From: Castor canadensis
Lineage: Eukaryota; Chordata; Mammalia; Rodentia; Castoridae
DNA: 64,000 nucleotides
Assembly (NCBI RefSeq): GCF_047511655.1
Contig: NC_133391.1
Span: forward strand, 110,397,384 to 110,461,383
Direction: 5' to 3'
Below the pieces are notes generated by a model. It was not told the DNA's origin. It ran no database searches and worked only from the letters and a program-made list of their open reading frames with translations. Below are positions 1 through 11,641 of this stretch, in pieces (the stretch's first letter is position 1; every line of letters begins with the position of its first letter). Made by a program: the position numbers and the translations under genes.

Positions 1-1660
1 ATTCTAAAGTTACTTCACTGATAAAATCTTTTTTGTGCTAGTAATTCTAGTGAAGCCTCACTAGAGGATTTCAGTGTTTTTACATGTGTTGTTTTTAGCA
101 ATCTACCGTTGTATTTCTTTCATGGAAAGAATATTTTACTATGATTTTCATCTCTGCTACAAATCCCTCCTTTCTTACTATCTTTATTTCAGTGATTGTC
201 CTTAAGTTATATACTTAAACAAGGAAAATTAATATACTCAAAGAAATTTGGTTACAAGTGATGGGACACTTTAGAAGCCAATTTAAAGAAACTTCAGATG
301 AAATAAATGCAATAGAGTTTATTTGAACATAGAACAATTCATCAATCAGACAACTCTCAGAATCTGAAGAGGTTCAGAGAACTTCAGCACTGTGGACAAT
401 GAGAATTTGCAGACTGGAAAAAATTTTCAGACAGAAGAAAGCAGAAGCAAAAACAAAAATTGATGTTTCAAAGTTACTTCCTTACCATGCCAACTGAAAC
501 TAGCCTATTTGGGGACTTGGCTTTCTTTTTCTTCTTCTTCTTCCTCCTGCTTCTCCTCCTCCTTCTCTCACTCTCCTAATTTCTTAAAAGGTCATATAAA
601 CAACCATCCCCAGTTTTGGCTTAGTGATTCAACATTTAACACCAATGACTCCATTTGGGTTTGGTCTGTTGGGGCCTAGTGCAAGAGCTCTTTTGTCCTC
701 CTGTAACTTTTACTTGACAAAGACAAATAGGGATCAGTGAGGTAATCCAGAGATTAGCAATACAGGAAAATGCTACCATCCCAAGGCTGGACACGATATT
801 ATCAATGTATGAGTCATAGGCAAATTCGGTGTTTAGCTTTGGGTCCTAACCCCAAGATATTTTGTTATGTATATGCAAATATTCCAAAATCTGAAAACAT
901 CACATTCAGAAACATTTCTGGTACCAAGCATTTTATAAAAGATACTAATCAACCTGTACTGCTAAATCCAAAGGACACTATCCCATTGTATTTTATTTGA
1001 TAATTTTACAGTATTTGACACTGTTGAGTTTGCTCCTGTGAAGATGACCCTCTCTTGTATTCCTTGACAATATAAACTCATGATCTCTTTAACCCATTCA
1101 TTCTCATCCTCCTTTGAGCCCTTTTCCATCTAGTTGATTCTTAAAAACTTCTCCTCAGAGTGAACTCAGAGAAGCTCTGTGAGTCATTTGCATTATGAAG
1201 GAAATCATGATACTCTCCACTTACAGAACACCACCAGAATTATAGTTCACAGTTCAACATTATATCACACTATATTTTTTTAAATGACATTAAATCTTTG
1301 TAAAGTATATGTGGTTGCCCTATGAATAAAAAGTAAACAGCACTGAAAAAAATCAACATAGAATAGTAGATAAGAGTGGCAATATCCAATCTGATTTTAA
1401 CGATTGAGAATTTCAGCAGTGCCCAACAGGTACATACTTCACATTGGTGAGAAATTATGAATAGGTATGAAAAATTCATTTTTCTTTCAACGTATATGCA
1501 ATAGATTTTAAAATAGACACTAAATGGTTGAAAAATAAATATGCATTAAGTTATGTGAATCTAGCTACTTAATCAATGGAACTCTCAGATTTCTTTTGGC
1601 TTGGAAGAAACCATGAAAAATTACTAACACTATGAGGGTACCACGAACTGAAATGTGATG
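1..1660. other. Unassigned intergenic DNA
   Basis: AT-rich sequence without a convincing gene. A pyrimidine-rich run at about 521-580, made of CTT and CCT units, is a simple repeat. The longest open frame, 770-1000 on the plus strand, has no splice or coding signature and no family resemblance that I recognise. Confidence 0.6.
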
Positions 1661-1664
1661 CTTT

Positions 1665-1860
1665 GTGAACATCTGCTATAATCTCTTTACATGCACTGTC
1701 TTGTAATTCTTACAGCAACCTACTGGGTCAAGATCATGAAGTTTCCAACTTACACATGTGGGAATTGAAGACCTGAGTAGTATGTTAAGATCTCCAAATG
1801 CCTAAGTTTTTCAAACCCAGTCTTCTGACTCAGAAACTACCACTCTTGATCACTATACCA
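1665..1860 (-). repeat. MIR-like SINE relic
   Basis: The plus strand reads as a worn reverse complement of the MIR core. It has a line about the normal calcium-like phrase of MIR, 'acatgtgggaattgaag', then 'acccagtcttctgactc'. This is the usual order of a MIR on the minus strand. Divergence is high, as expected for a MIR in a rodent, so the boundaries are approximate. Confidence 0.5.
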
Positions 1861-3030
1861 TACTTAAGGACAAACACCAAATAATTTTGTTCAGACTTTT
1901 GAATGATGATGGCTCTTGTTTTCCATCTTATCACAGGATATACTAGCTCAAGCTCTCAAAGCTATTGCTGATATAACTGTTTTTGCTGAAATAACTGTTT
2001 TTGCTGAAATTGCAGGCTGTAAAGATTCTGAAAACGGTGTATGTGCTGTAGATGAAAGTCACCTCATATCCAAGCAAACAAAGAAAATCAAAGACTGTCT
2101 CAAGTGGCGGCTTGAGTTCTTCAACTCTATCAACTCGCCCAACAGATATTAGCAAGAACACAGGCCCCTGTCTGGACTGTCTATGGAAATTCCAGATAAA
2201 ATAACAGAATTTAGTCAACTATTCCAAAAGCAACATGACCCATCCGTTTTTTTATGTTTTAAAATGTGAAAAATAGTTAAGGCATTTCAAACTAATGCAA
2301 AATGGAAACAAAAGCAACAATAATGTTGATAAGCTCTAGAAAGCTAACAGCCGAAGCAGAGGTCAGCAACCTGTGGGACATAAGACTTGGAACTGGTCTT
2401 CTGCCAGTTTTATGGAACCATAGATAGGTAGACTCAGGCTGAAAGTCCTGAAATGGTCTTAATATAAAAGGGATCCTAGTTATTCTCCCTGTCTGGGTCC
2501 TTGTAGTTATGTGTTCTAACTTCTCTGGTGGGAAGTAAAAGTAGCCATAACACTAAGGAAATGACCTTTGATAAAATCATGCTACTCCACTAATTTCTAC
2601 CTTCATTACCCCTGGTTAACACCAGTTTCTCTCTTGACCCATCACACCAAAGTCTTTTTTGTAGTCTTTAACTGCTTGTTTATATAATAGCCAAGAGCAT
2701 AATGCAAATTTAGTAAATCATTTTCCAAGTGAAGCTATAGTCTTCAAAAGACCTAAGATTATATGAAGCTATTGGATGTGATACTGGAGAAACATTCAAA
2801 TATAATGGGGATCAGGCAGTTAAAGTCATTATCAGTTGATGAACCAGGTAACTAGCATTTTCCCATCACTAATTATCAGGTGTTTTCAAAGACCTCCTGG
2901 GAATAGACTATACAGGCACTTTGATATCTCCAACTACTAGACCCTGCAAGAAACTTTCTTTCCTCCATGAAATTGTGATGACTAATGCATTAGGGATCCC
3001 AAGAGAAACAGATCAAATACATATTATAGA
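1861..3030. other. Unassigned DNA with a short tandem duplication
   Basis: No gene is recognised. An exact 18-base tandem duplication lies at 1973-1990 and 1991-2008 and keeps the surrounding 78-codon frame (1916-2152) open. That frame has no recognisable domain and a convincing splice context is missing, so I treat it as chance. Confidence 0.5.
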
Positions 3031-3082
3031 TCAATAGATAGATAGACAGATATAGATGATAGATAGATAGATAGAGATAGAT
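3031..3082. repeat. GATA-type microsatellite
   Basis: Imperfect tandem 'gata' units, with one 'gaca' unit and short interruptions, visible by eye. Confidence 0.85.
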
Positions 3083-3269
3083 CTCAGCACTGATTCAGTA
3101 TAACCTGGCTGCCATCCATGATGTCATTCTAGGTTTGTAGTTGTTAGTTCTATTAGTTAAACTTCTCATTTCAAGGTGAGAGTTTCTTAGATCATGAAAA
3201 TACAGCTGTTAAAGAAATAAATTATGTAACATATTTGTACATGAAAGCAATGCTAGGAATCTCTCTGTA

Positions 3270-3465
3270 TAGCTATCCTTATCTCAACTAGCAAAAACCC
3301 TTTGTCTTTCTTATTATTGCTTATGTTCTGTCTTCAACAAAATTAAAGATAAGGGCAGAACAGGTTCTACCTGGAAGTGGCAGAGGGGACAAAGGGTAGG
3401 GGGAGAAATGGCCCAAACAATGTATGCACATGTGAATAAATGAGTAAAAAACAAAAAGATAGTGT
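3270..3465 (+). repeat. L1-like retroposon 3' end (family with 'caatgtatgcacat')
   Basis: This block shares an ordered set of phrases with 10420-10640: 'agctatccttat', 'agcaaaaaccctt', 'ttattattgctta', 'aataagggca', 'ggggagaaatg', and the terminal 'tgtatgcacatgtgaata'. Both end in an A-rich tail. A shorter copy of the terminal part is at 29566-29628. The pattern is that of a retroposed 3' end, most likely of a lineage-specific L1, but I cannot name the family. Confidence 0.55.
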
Positions 3466-4734
3466 CTCGTCCTATAATGGATTCAAAGAAAGTGTTAACT
3501 GTTAATGCTGGGAGTGAGAGAAGAAGTAATAGTATATACAAAGAATAAATCAAACAAACGATAGTGTTTGATTTTCAGATATAGCAGGAAGTTTTATATT
3601 AATAGTAGTAGTAATAAAATCAGTAACTCCTACAATGGATGATAACCTGTTAAGTCAAGTAAAAAATGTTAAGGTGAACTGAAACCCCAGAAGGGTTTCA
3701 GGCTAATGGAAATGAAATCTATGTTATCTGTCTATCTGTTGAGAGAGAGAGATTTTAAGGAACTGGTACACACTTGTTGAGGCTTCATAAATTCAAAATC
3801 CAATGGAGGATGCTATAGGCTGAGGACAGCAAACAGCTGAAATTTGAGATTAAAAGCGAAGTCACCTATAGGAGGAGGAAGGGTGGGTATTGCAGATGAA
3901 GTCCAAAGGCAGGCTGCTGGGGAATTTCCTCCTGCTTTGGAGGTGATATGGAAGGTGAGCCTTTTTTTTTTGATGAGGCCTTCAACTGATTGAATGAGAA
4001 CCAAAGTTCACCAATTCAAATATAAATCTCATCCAAAAGCACCCTGACAGAAACAGCCAGCATAATGTTTGATCAAATATCTAAAACCCTAAGTACATTC
4101 TGAAAACCCCAGAAGAAAGGCCTGAAAAGAAGTTCTGAGAACTAGTTTCCTACATAGTCCATACCCTGGGATGACAATTCCTGATATATACGTATATATA
4201 TGCCAGTTGTAGAAAACAGAGTGAAGGTGACTGCCAGCAACGTCAAGAGGTAATTATTGACTTTAAATAAACTCATTAGAAAAAATCTATAGCAGTAGAC
4301 AGCATATCTCACACTCCTTTGTGCACTACTTTCAATGTCCTCTGGATCTGCCCTACCTCCCATGCCTGCTATGGCAACCAGAAAAGCATAGGGTTTGATC
4401 AACTTTAGCAGAATACCTGGAAAGAATCTCTTGTTGGGCCTGCCCAGCATCCTTCTTCTTCCCACCTATGCTTTCTTTAGCATCCCAGTGTGGATTACTC
4501 AAGAAAACTCATTTGGAACTCAAGTACGTGCACACAGTGTGAGAAAATTATGGACCCAGGGCCAGTCTTGGCCAGTGGAAAATGTTCTCCCAGACACATT
4601 TCATAAAAGTCACTAGAAGGAAGACTCACCTGTTACAGTCACCCAAATGTTCTCCCTCATTATTTTACTCTCCCTTCCCTACACTCTTGATTCCTAGAAC
4701 TGTGTTAGGACATTCATCACCTGTCCTGCTGCTC
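3466..4734. other. Unassigned intergenic DNA
   Basis: I see no gene, RNA or clear repeat. The two moderately long frames at 4142-4465 (minus) and 4395-4616 (plus) overlap each other and have no family signature. Confidence 0.5.
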
Positions 4735-4812
4735 TTTTGCTGTGTTAGGGATTAAACCCAGAGACTTGCACGTGCTAGACAACTGCACTATCACTGAACT
4801 ACATTCCATTGA
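4735..4812 (-). repeat. ID-type SINE (tRNA-Ala-like), minus strand
   Basis: On the plus strand the block runs from 'gttagggattaaaccca' through 'cacgtgctag' to 'actgaactacattcc', which is the reverse complement of an ID element. The B-box region corresponds to the phrase near its left end. The copy is diverged. Confidence 0.75.
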
Positions 4813-5810
4813 TGGTCTTAATTCTGATTCTGCACTTGAATCTAAATCAGGATAAATTTTTTTCCTTTGCATTTGTAAGAAAGGATTTAAATTAAGCATT
4901 ATAGTCTTATCAATTGCCAATTAATAGGAGTTGAACATCATTTTATCCTATATCACAAAAATGTGCATTTGAAGTAGGAGTACACGGAGAAGCTGGTGGA
5001 ATTCTGAATAAGTCCAGAAAGTTCATGAAAAAGAACAAGCACATTGTACTTTCTAAGTCCCTTGGTTCTCCCAGTCTGAATACCTGTTTTAATAGTTTCC
5101 ACTTAGTTGCCAATATTTATACTGATGCACTCTTTCCATTATTTCTGAACTGCATTGGCCTCTCTGGGTTCTTTATATGACCAAATTGTTCCCTTGACTT
5201 AGGAAACTTCCAGGAACTCAAAGATGCTCCATATTATTCATTGGTTGCTGCAAGCTATATCAAAAGCAGTTTACTCTTTGTTTCTACAAATCTGCCAAAA
5301 GCCTTAATTGTGAGTATTGGTTAAAAATCAAGAAAAGTAGATTTAAAGCACATTTTAAAACACTAGGAAAATATAACAAATAGATTTTTTAATATATCTA
5401 AATTAGTGAGAGAGTCAGAGCTTGCCAAGTACTATTCACTCAGTCTTTCATTTAATATTATACCAGGAATGAGTGGTAGTGTTAATCACAAAACCCTATT
5501 CTCTGACCACAGGTGCTGGTAGCTGACCCAGCCTGACCAACCAGACCAAGGATTGGTTCAGAGACAGGCAGACAATGAGTTAGTCAAAAAAAGCATCTAA
5601 CTTCTCAGATTTTTTTAGTTTGAAGGTATGGGAAGGGGCCTTGACTTTTATGCCACAGAGACAGAAGACTTGCTAGTTGCATTCTTCTTGGCTGTGTGGA
5701 TAAAAATTATCTGCAATAAGAGAGAAATGATATTTAAAAAGGCAAGCATGGATGACAAAAAAGCAGAAGTAGATTTTTTTTTAATTTTAAATACCTGCAC
5801 ATTTTTTGTC
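4813..5810. other. Unassigned intergenic DNA
   Basis: I see nothing supportable as a gene, RNA or repeat. Confidence 0.4.
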
Positions 5811-5986
5811 TGAGACCTGCATGGAAAGGGATTCTCCTCTAAAATCTCTGGAAACAAGAGAGCTCTGCTACAATATTACCAATATGAGACCAATTTTAGA
5901 CTTCTGACCTCAAGAACTCTGAAGCAATAAATTAATGTTGTTCTGTTTATGGCAGTGTGTTACAACAATTGAAAACTAATGCACAT
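5811..5986 (+). repeat. MaLR (MLT1-like) LTR 3' fragment
   Basis: The segment contains the usual 3' part of an MLT1-type LTR in order: a 'gacttctgacctc' phrase, 'aactctgaagcaataaatt' (polyadenylation region), then 'ttgaaaactaatgcac' close to the LTR end. The 5' part is missing or too diverged. Confidence 0.55.
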
Positions 5987-6389
5987 GGTGAAAAATAAAG
6001 AAATATTACATGTTGATAATTTGCCTGCTGCCCCTAACAGCTGTGAACCACATTTTCTGCACTGTTATATGTCCCCAGGGTGTGGAGGAGGTGACCATCA
6101 GGACTGATCATTTGGGCTCCCTTACCTTCTAAATGCTGGGATATCACAAGGTGAGTAAACAGAGGCATTACAGGAAATTTCTTCCCCCACTCTTTCTACT
6201 TTGATGTCATGATCATTAGAGGAACAGCACTTCCCCCAAGACTACAGTTCCTACGAAGCCCTTGACCTCAGTGTAGCCACCAGCCTCTGGCCATGCTTCC
6301 TCCCTTGAGGTGTTGGCTAGACTAAGGTAACTTATGTATTTAGTTACAACATGAAGAAGTATGAATAATACTACAGCTATCTCTACAAT
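5987..6389. other. Flank of the provirus, unassigned
   Basis: No gene or repeat recognised. The bases directly before the LTR, 'caat' at 6386-6389, are compared below with 'caac' after the 3' LTR as a possible 4-base target duplication. Confidence 0.4.
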
Positions 6390-6699
6390 TGTGGCAGGAA
6401 AGCAGGAAGGGGGGAAAGAGATTAATGAGTGCTACAGGAAAACCAGAGTTGGGGAATATAACCTGGAGACCATAGGAGGGTCACCACACCACAGAAGTTA
6501 AAACAGCTAATGAAATCGGCTGTACCCCCCACCACCATTTCTGTAACCTGCTCTAAATGGTATATAAATAAAGCCCCCTTTGTTCTTGGGGCTCAGCCTG
6601 TGGACACAAGTCCACTGAGTCACGGCCAACTTGCTTAATAAACTTGCTTCCCCAAAGCTCTGGTGACCTCTCAGTCTCTGTCTGAGACCTCCTGCAACA
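6390..6699 (+). repeat. 5' LTR of the ERV1 provirus
   Basis: A 310-base LTR, TG to CA. A TATA-like 'tatataaataaa' is at 6561-6572, and AATAAA is at 6637-6642, inside 'cttgcttaataaacttgc'. Between them the 'gggctcagcctgtgg' region would begin R. Compared with the 3' LTR it lacks about 22 bases near 6510 and about 9 bases near 6440, so the two LTRs have evolved separately for a long time. Confidence 0.88.
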
Positions 6700-7062
6700 T
6701 TTCTGGGGGTGGTGCTTTCACCTCCTTATCTCTGGTTCAATATCCCTGGCCCACCAGCAGGGCCGCCCCTGCCAGGCACCACTGGATCATGTTGACCCAA
6801 GGGAGGGAGCCTCTCTCCTGGTGAGCTGTGGAGGCAAGTTCCAGTTGCACAAAGAAACCTGGAAAGGTTCAGAAACCAACATAGGAGCCCCATATTAGTG
6901 GAGGGCTCCAAGGAATCCCTGCCCCCTTATGTGCCACTGTACAGATTAGAGAATTTCTAGGAGCTGCAAGTTTCTTCCGGATCTGGATCCTCAATTATTC
7001 TCTCTTGCCAAAACCCCTTTATTAAGCCACAAAGTGGGGAGAATGGGAGCCCATAGTATGGG
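6700..7062 (+). other. Proviral leader region
   Basis: This lies between the 5' LTR and the first pol-like codons. It has no recognisable gag coding. A 'tctcctggtgagc' phrase at about 6812 could have been a splice donor, but this is only an inference. The shortness of the segment shows that gag, protease and early RT were lost by deletion. Confidence 0.55.
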
Positions 7063-7065
7063 GAA

Positions 7066-8460
7066 AGAAACAAAAAAAGACCTTTAAAGAAATTAAGAAG
7101 CCACTCACAAACACCCCTGCTCTGGGCTTGCTAAATGTGATAAAGCCCTTCTCCCTAAATGTACATGAAAGACTGGGAGCTGTAGGAGTGTTAATCCAAC
7201 TGGTAGGTTCCTAGCACCACCCAGTGGTCTATTTATCAAAGCAACTTGATGCAGTTTCCCAAGGCTGGCTGCCCTGCCTGTGCACCCTGGTGACTGCTGC
7301 CATCTTGGTGGCTGAAGCAGACAAACTTCCTTTGAGACAAAAACTCACAGTCCAAGCTCCCCTCTCTGCTTTGACTCTCATGAAATATAAAGAAAATTAT
7401 TGATTAACAAACTCCCAAATGGTCAAATATCAAAGCATGCTATGTAAAAACCCACATATCTGGCTAGAGGTTGTTAAGACTCTAAACCCAGCCACCTTAT
7501 TATTCAGGTCCACTGGAGCATGACTGTTTAGAGATTATGGATGAGGTGTTATCCAGCCAGCTAGGCTTGACCAACCATCCCATTAGTCATCCAAACATTG
7601 AATATTTCACAAATAACAACAGCTTTGTCCAAGAAGGCACACATTTTGCCAGATATTCAGTAGTGACTTGACCACTGCCAGTTGGGACTTCTAACTCAGG
7701 AGAAAAAGTATGAAATATGAACAAAAAATTCTAAAATTACTAAAAGCTATATGAGCCCCTAAGCAAGTAGCAGTCATGCACTGCCAAGGGCACCAGAAGG
7801 AGCAGATGACAGCTGTTCAGGGAAACCAAAAGGCTGATAGGGAAGCCAAGCAAGCAGCCTTCACAGGACAAACCTCAGCCTCACTGGCAGCTGCCTTGTT
7901 CCTGTGTCCCTTATCTAAATGGGCCCCATGATATACTTCACAAGAACAGGCTTGGTTTAAGACTGAAGGAGGAAATTTTCTACCACATGGATGGTGGAAG
8001 TTTACTGGTGGCTGCATTGCCATACCTGAGTCACTGGCTCCCACATTTGTCAAAAAGTTCCATGAAGGAACTTACAGGGAAGACAGCTCTCAAGACTATG
8101 TTGGCCCAGTATTTTTGTGTCCCCAAGTTCTCCAACATAAGTAAGACAGTATGTAAAAGGTGCAGTCTGTGTGCCAGAAACAATCCCCAATATTTGCTGG
8201 TGTTTGTGTGCACTTTCTCGGGCTGGATAAAAGCTTCCTCCACTCAGATTGAAAAAGCCCAAGAAGTGGCCAGGTGCCTGTTAAAGGAAATCATCCCTTG
8301 ATTTGGAATACCTGTGTCTATTACTGCCCATAGCCTTGCTCAGGATTAGGTCTAGCCCCATCAAAGGACAGTTTTCTCCCCTTTTGAAATTCTTTTTGGG
8401 CAGCCACCCAACTTAGTTAAGGGCCTGTGAGGGACTTTAAGGAAATGGGTGACTCACCCT
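7066..8460 (+). pseudogene. ERV1 pol remnant (RT end, RNase H scraps, integrase)
   Basis: From about 7070 an open stretch reads as the region after the polymerase core of a gammaretroviral RT, with the phrases 'NTPALGL' and 'GAVGVL'. Scattered matches to the RNase H part follow, with stops, to about 7690. From 7987 to 8301 a 104-codon frame matches integrase: a CxxC pair of the N-terminal zinc-binding domain (encoded near 8157-8172), then the conserved 'TFSGW' of the catalytic core at about 8212-8226. The linker between the two is shorter than in the family, indicating an internal deletion. The phrase 'EILFGQPP' near 8388-8411 marks the later part of integrase. Several stops and shifts make the gene dead. 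Confidence 0.8.
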
Positions 8461-8906
8461 GAGACAGCAGATGCAGGTCTTTGGGTTCACTCTCTCAAAA
8501 ATCAGTGACTGGGTAAGAGAGACTCCCTGTTAGCCTGACAGCTCCCACACACCCTTATAAACCAGGGGATACTGTTTGGGTAAAGGAATGGAATGTTCAA
8601 TTGCTAAAGCCCCACTGGAGGGGTTCTTTTGTTGTTGCATTGTCCCCCCCACCATAGTTAAGGGAGCAGAGTTCATTCCCTGGATCACCATAGCCAAGTG
8701 AAACCAGCTTCCCTGGAGTGGGAGTGCATCCCTGACCCAGCCTCACCATACAATGCCTGGGCCCTTCCCCAACAGGACCCTGCTTCCCAAAAGACAACAG
8801 AAGACAACAGATGAGTCTTCTCATCTGATGTTAGCCCCTCTCTAGTCACTCCAGAAGCTGACTAGTCTATGCAGAGAGGAAACTTGAGGAGTCACCCATC
8901 TCACCT

Positions 8907-10262
8907 TTGAGGATGAGTCTGTTCAGTATATTCTTCTTGCTAATCTTGGTCAGCTCTCTACCTGGGGACCCCCAGGCCTTGGACTGTGTCTCATGTATGC
9001 ACACTACCCAAGCAGGAAGTGCTGTTACCAAAACTCTGGTTTTCCATACTTATTCCTGTGCAGGCACCATTGTTGGGTCATGCACCCACAACCATACCAC
9101 CTACTCACTGTGTTTTCATAATGGTCAGTATATCTGTTTTAACTCCATCCATTGCCCTCAGGAGCAATGGCTAAAGGTCCAACCCCAACAAACCTGTGTT
9201 CATAATAGCTAAAACCACCAGGCCTTAGGGCAACTGTGGGGGGCTAGCCTGGGAAAGGACCTACAGGTTAAATGACAAGTACTTATGCCCAAAAGATGAC
9301 AGTGGGACATCTGGTTGTGGGTACTTTGAACAACTCTACTACCCTTATTGGGATTATAAAAGGTGAGCAACTTGACTTAAAGGGGAGGTCCACACCCCAC
9401 ATGGAACTGCCGCTCTTTTACAAAAAAATGAAACAACTCCCAACTGCACTCTTTGTGTCTATAACCCCATAAATTTCACTATTTTTAACCTTAATTAAAT
9501 AGACTGGGAAGTTGGGAAAAAGTTTGATATTTTAATCTATAAAAAGGGAACAGACTTTGCTGCATTGTCAATGCTCTTATGATCACTCATAAGAGCTACT
9601 CATACCAGGTCTTTCACTGCTTTTAAGAGGAAATACTGAGTTTCCCATCTCAGTTGCAATCAAAAACCAGTTCCTCTCACTGAGTCCATAGCACAAACTC
9701 TGAATGTAACTTCATGTTACATTTGTGGAGGAACAAATATGAGACACAATTGGCCATGGGAGGCAAAAGAGATAAACCCACAAGAGCCCTTTCATGAAAC
9801 CACTCCCCAGTCACATGGAGAGCATTTGGCTCCTAAAAAACCTCTATTATTGGGAATTACTGTATCTACCATCCAAAAGGCCAATTCTCCACCCCAGTAG
9901 GGGACTCGATCTGCTTGGGACAAAAGTTTTACAATGGCACTACTCAAGAGACTCAATGGTGAGGGACTCCCAATCACATGGAGCCCCAACCTCACCCACT
10001 GGCTAACTTCCCTATAATAGCCTGGAATAATCCCAATCTGAGTAGTTGCTGTTTACAGATTAATGACAAGATGGAAAAGCTTGCCCATGTCCCTTTGCAG
10101 ATCTGGAAGGGATGGAGCCCCAACAATCTATTCGGGGGCTTGCTCTCAACCCTAAATGGGTTCAAGACCTTAATAGGGACAACATTCCTTGTTTTAAGAG
10201 CATGCCTGATATTACCCTGCCTAATCCCCTTGGTACCGCAGTCTTTATCAAGATGATGTCTT
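8907..10262 (+). pseudogene. ERV1 env remnant
   Basis: The remnant begins with a 101-codon frame (8907-9212). Its first 20 or so residues are a hydrophobic signal-peptide-like stretch, followed by a cysteine-rich, N-glycosylation-bearing (NHT) region as expected for a surface subunit. The rest is in other frames: 9272-9472, then 9794-10006, then 9978-10256. The last contains 'LLSTLNGFKTLIG' followed by a long hydrophobic segment, placed where the transmembrane subunit anchor should be, just upstream of the polypurine tract. Position between pol and the 3' LTR supports the call. The frame changes and stops mean no full-length product. I do not attempt to reconstruct it. Confidence 0.75.
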
Positions 10263-10298
10263 TGACCCAGGAGTGGGTCCAAGCATCAAAAGGGGGAA

Positions 10299-10986
10299 TG
10301 TGGCAAGAAGTCAGGGAGGGGGAAAAAAAGAACTAGAGAAAAGGGTAGATCAAAAAGAATTAACCTAGAAGGTAATACACACACACACAGGAAATTAATG
10401 TGAGTCACCTCCCTCTATAACTATCCTTATTCAACCAGCAAAAACCCTTGTTCCTTTCTATTATTGCTTATACTCTCTCTACAATAAAATTAGAAATAAG
10501 GGCAAAATAGTTTCTGCTGGGTATTGAGGGGGTGGGGGGGAGAGGGAGGGGGCAGAGTGGGTGGTAAGGGAGGGGGTGGGGGCAGGGGGGAGAAATGAAC
10601 CAAGCCTTGTATGCACATATGAATAATAAAATAAAAAAAAAAGGGGGAAAGGGGCAAGAAGTCAGAGAGGGGGAAAAAAGATTAATGAGTTCTACAGTAA
10701 AACAAAGGAAAACCAGAGTTGGGGAATGTTACCTGGAAACCAGAGGAGGGTCACCTCACCCCAGAGGTTAAAACAGCCAATGAAATAACATGAGATTATG
10801 TATGGGACAAGCTGTACCTCCCCCTTTCTGTAACCTGCACTAAATGGTAAATAAGGAAAGCCCCCTTTGTTCTGAGGGCTCAGCCTTTGGACACGAGTCT
10901 GCTGAGTTGCTGCCGACTTGCTTAATAAACTTGCTTGCCAAAAGCTTTGGTGCCCTCTCAATCTATGTCTGAGCCCTCCTGCAACA
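10299..10986 (+). repeat. 3' LTR of the ERV1 provirus, split by an insertion
   Basis: LTR sequence starts at 10299 ('tgtggcaagaag') directly after the polypurine tract, is interrupted after about 10330, and resumes at about 10653. It then matches the 5' LTR to its end, with AATAAA at 10924-10929. The TATA-like site of the 5' LTR is here worn to 'ggtaaataagg'. The first 30 or so LTR bases occur twice, once on each side of the insertion. Confidence 0.85.
10331..10642 (+). mobile_element. Retroposon insertion inside the 3' LTR
   Basis: About 310 bases that are absent from the 5' LTR. The right part matches the retroposon at 3270-3465 in phrase order and ends with an A-rich tail at about 10628-10642. 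It contains a G-rich low-complexity stretch (10525-10590) and a short CA run (10377-10390). Flanking repeats of about 38-39 bases (10292-10330 and 10641-10680) look like a long target duplication. Confidence 0.7.
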
Positions 10987-11641
10987 CAACTAAAGGTCAA
11001 AGGGCCCTAGAAATGTATACGTGTGGCCATATGTGCTCTGTAATTCACAAAAGTAAGATATGTTAATGGTAATCTGTTAATACCAATGTCATAAATGACC
11101 GCATCCCACTGTGAGTGTCAAAGCTCAAACAGGATAAAGGGAGTGTCCCAGAACAGAAATGTCCCAGTAAACGTGTAAGAGCACAAGTATGGTAGATGGG
11201 CATCTATGTAGGAAGGTAGTCGGAATGGATAATTGGAGCCTACACAGGATAAAAAGGTGTCCACATAGAAAGGCAGCCAATTATGAAGGGTTGGTGTCCA
11301 GCAGGGTGAGGAAGGTGACACAGAAGACAGAGGGCAGCAGCAGTAATGGTAGATAGGTTACACAGGGAAAATTCATCCACTTACTGAGCATTCTCAGCAT
11401 TTCCCAGAGAAACACAACCAGGAGGATAGATCTATCCTCTATCTGGAGACAGAGATTTATTATGAGGAATTGCCTCATGCAATTATGGAGGCTCAGAAGT
11501 TTTGTGATCTACAAGCTGGCAACCCAGAGAAGGTGGTAATGTAATTCAGTCTGAGTCTGAAGGTCTGAAAACCAAAGAAACTGATGATGTAAATTTTAGT
11601 CCTGGGCTAGAGAAGATGAGATAAGATGTCTCAGCTCGAGT
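10987..11641. other. Unassigned DNA
   Basis: No gene recognised. Similar phrases recur at 11210-11290 ('aggaaggtagtc', 'agaaaggcagcc'), which hints at a decayed tandem repeat, but I could not define a unit. Confidence 0.35.

Larger units (their letters stand above)
6390..10986 (+). mobile_element. Degenerate ERV1 (gammaretrovirus-like) provirus
   Basis: Two related LTRs of the same orientation flank 3.6 kb containing pol and env remnants, in retroviral order. Both LTRs begin at TG (6390 and 10299) and end with 'cctgcaaca' (6699 and 10986). The flanks 'caat' (6386-6389) and 'caac' (10987-10990) match at three of four bases, which fits the short target duplication of this retrovirus class. A tract 'aaaaggggga' just before 10299 is the expected polypurine tract. 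There is no recognisable gag, protease or most of reverse transcriptase: after a leader the sequence goes straight into late RT. Stops and frameshifts are frequent and the LTRs differ by many substitutions and indels, so this is an old, inactive copy. The bases after the 5' LTR begin 'tttctgggggtggtg', of which only the start resembles a tRNA-Pro primer site. Confidence 0.85.

Noticed and set aside
8907..9212. A functional captured env gene
   Set aside because: The frame is only about 100 codons and later env parts lie in other frames with stops.
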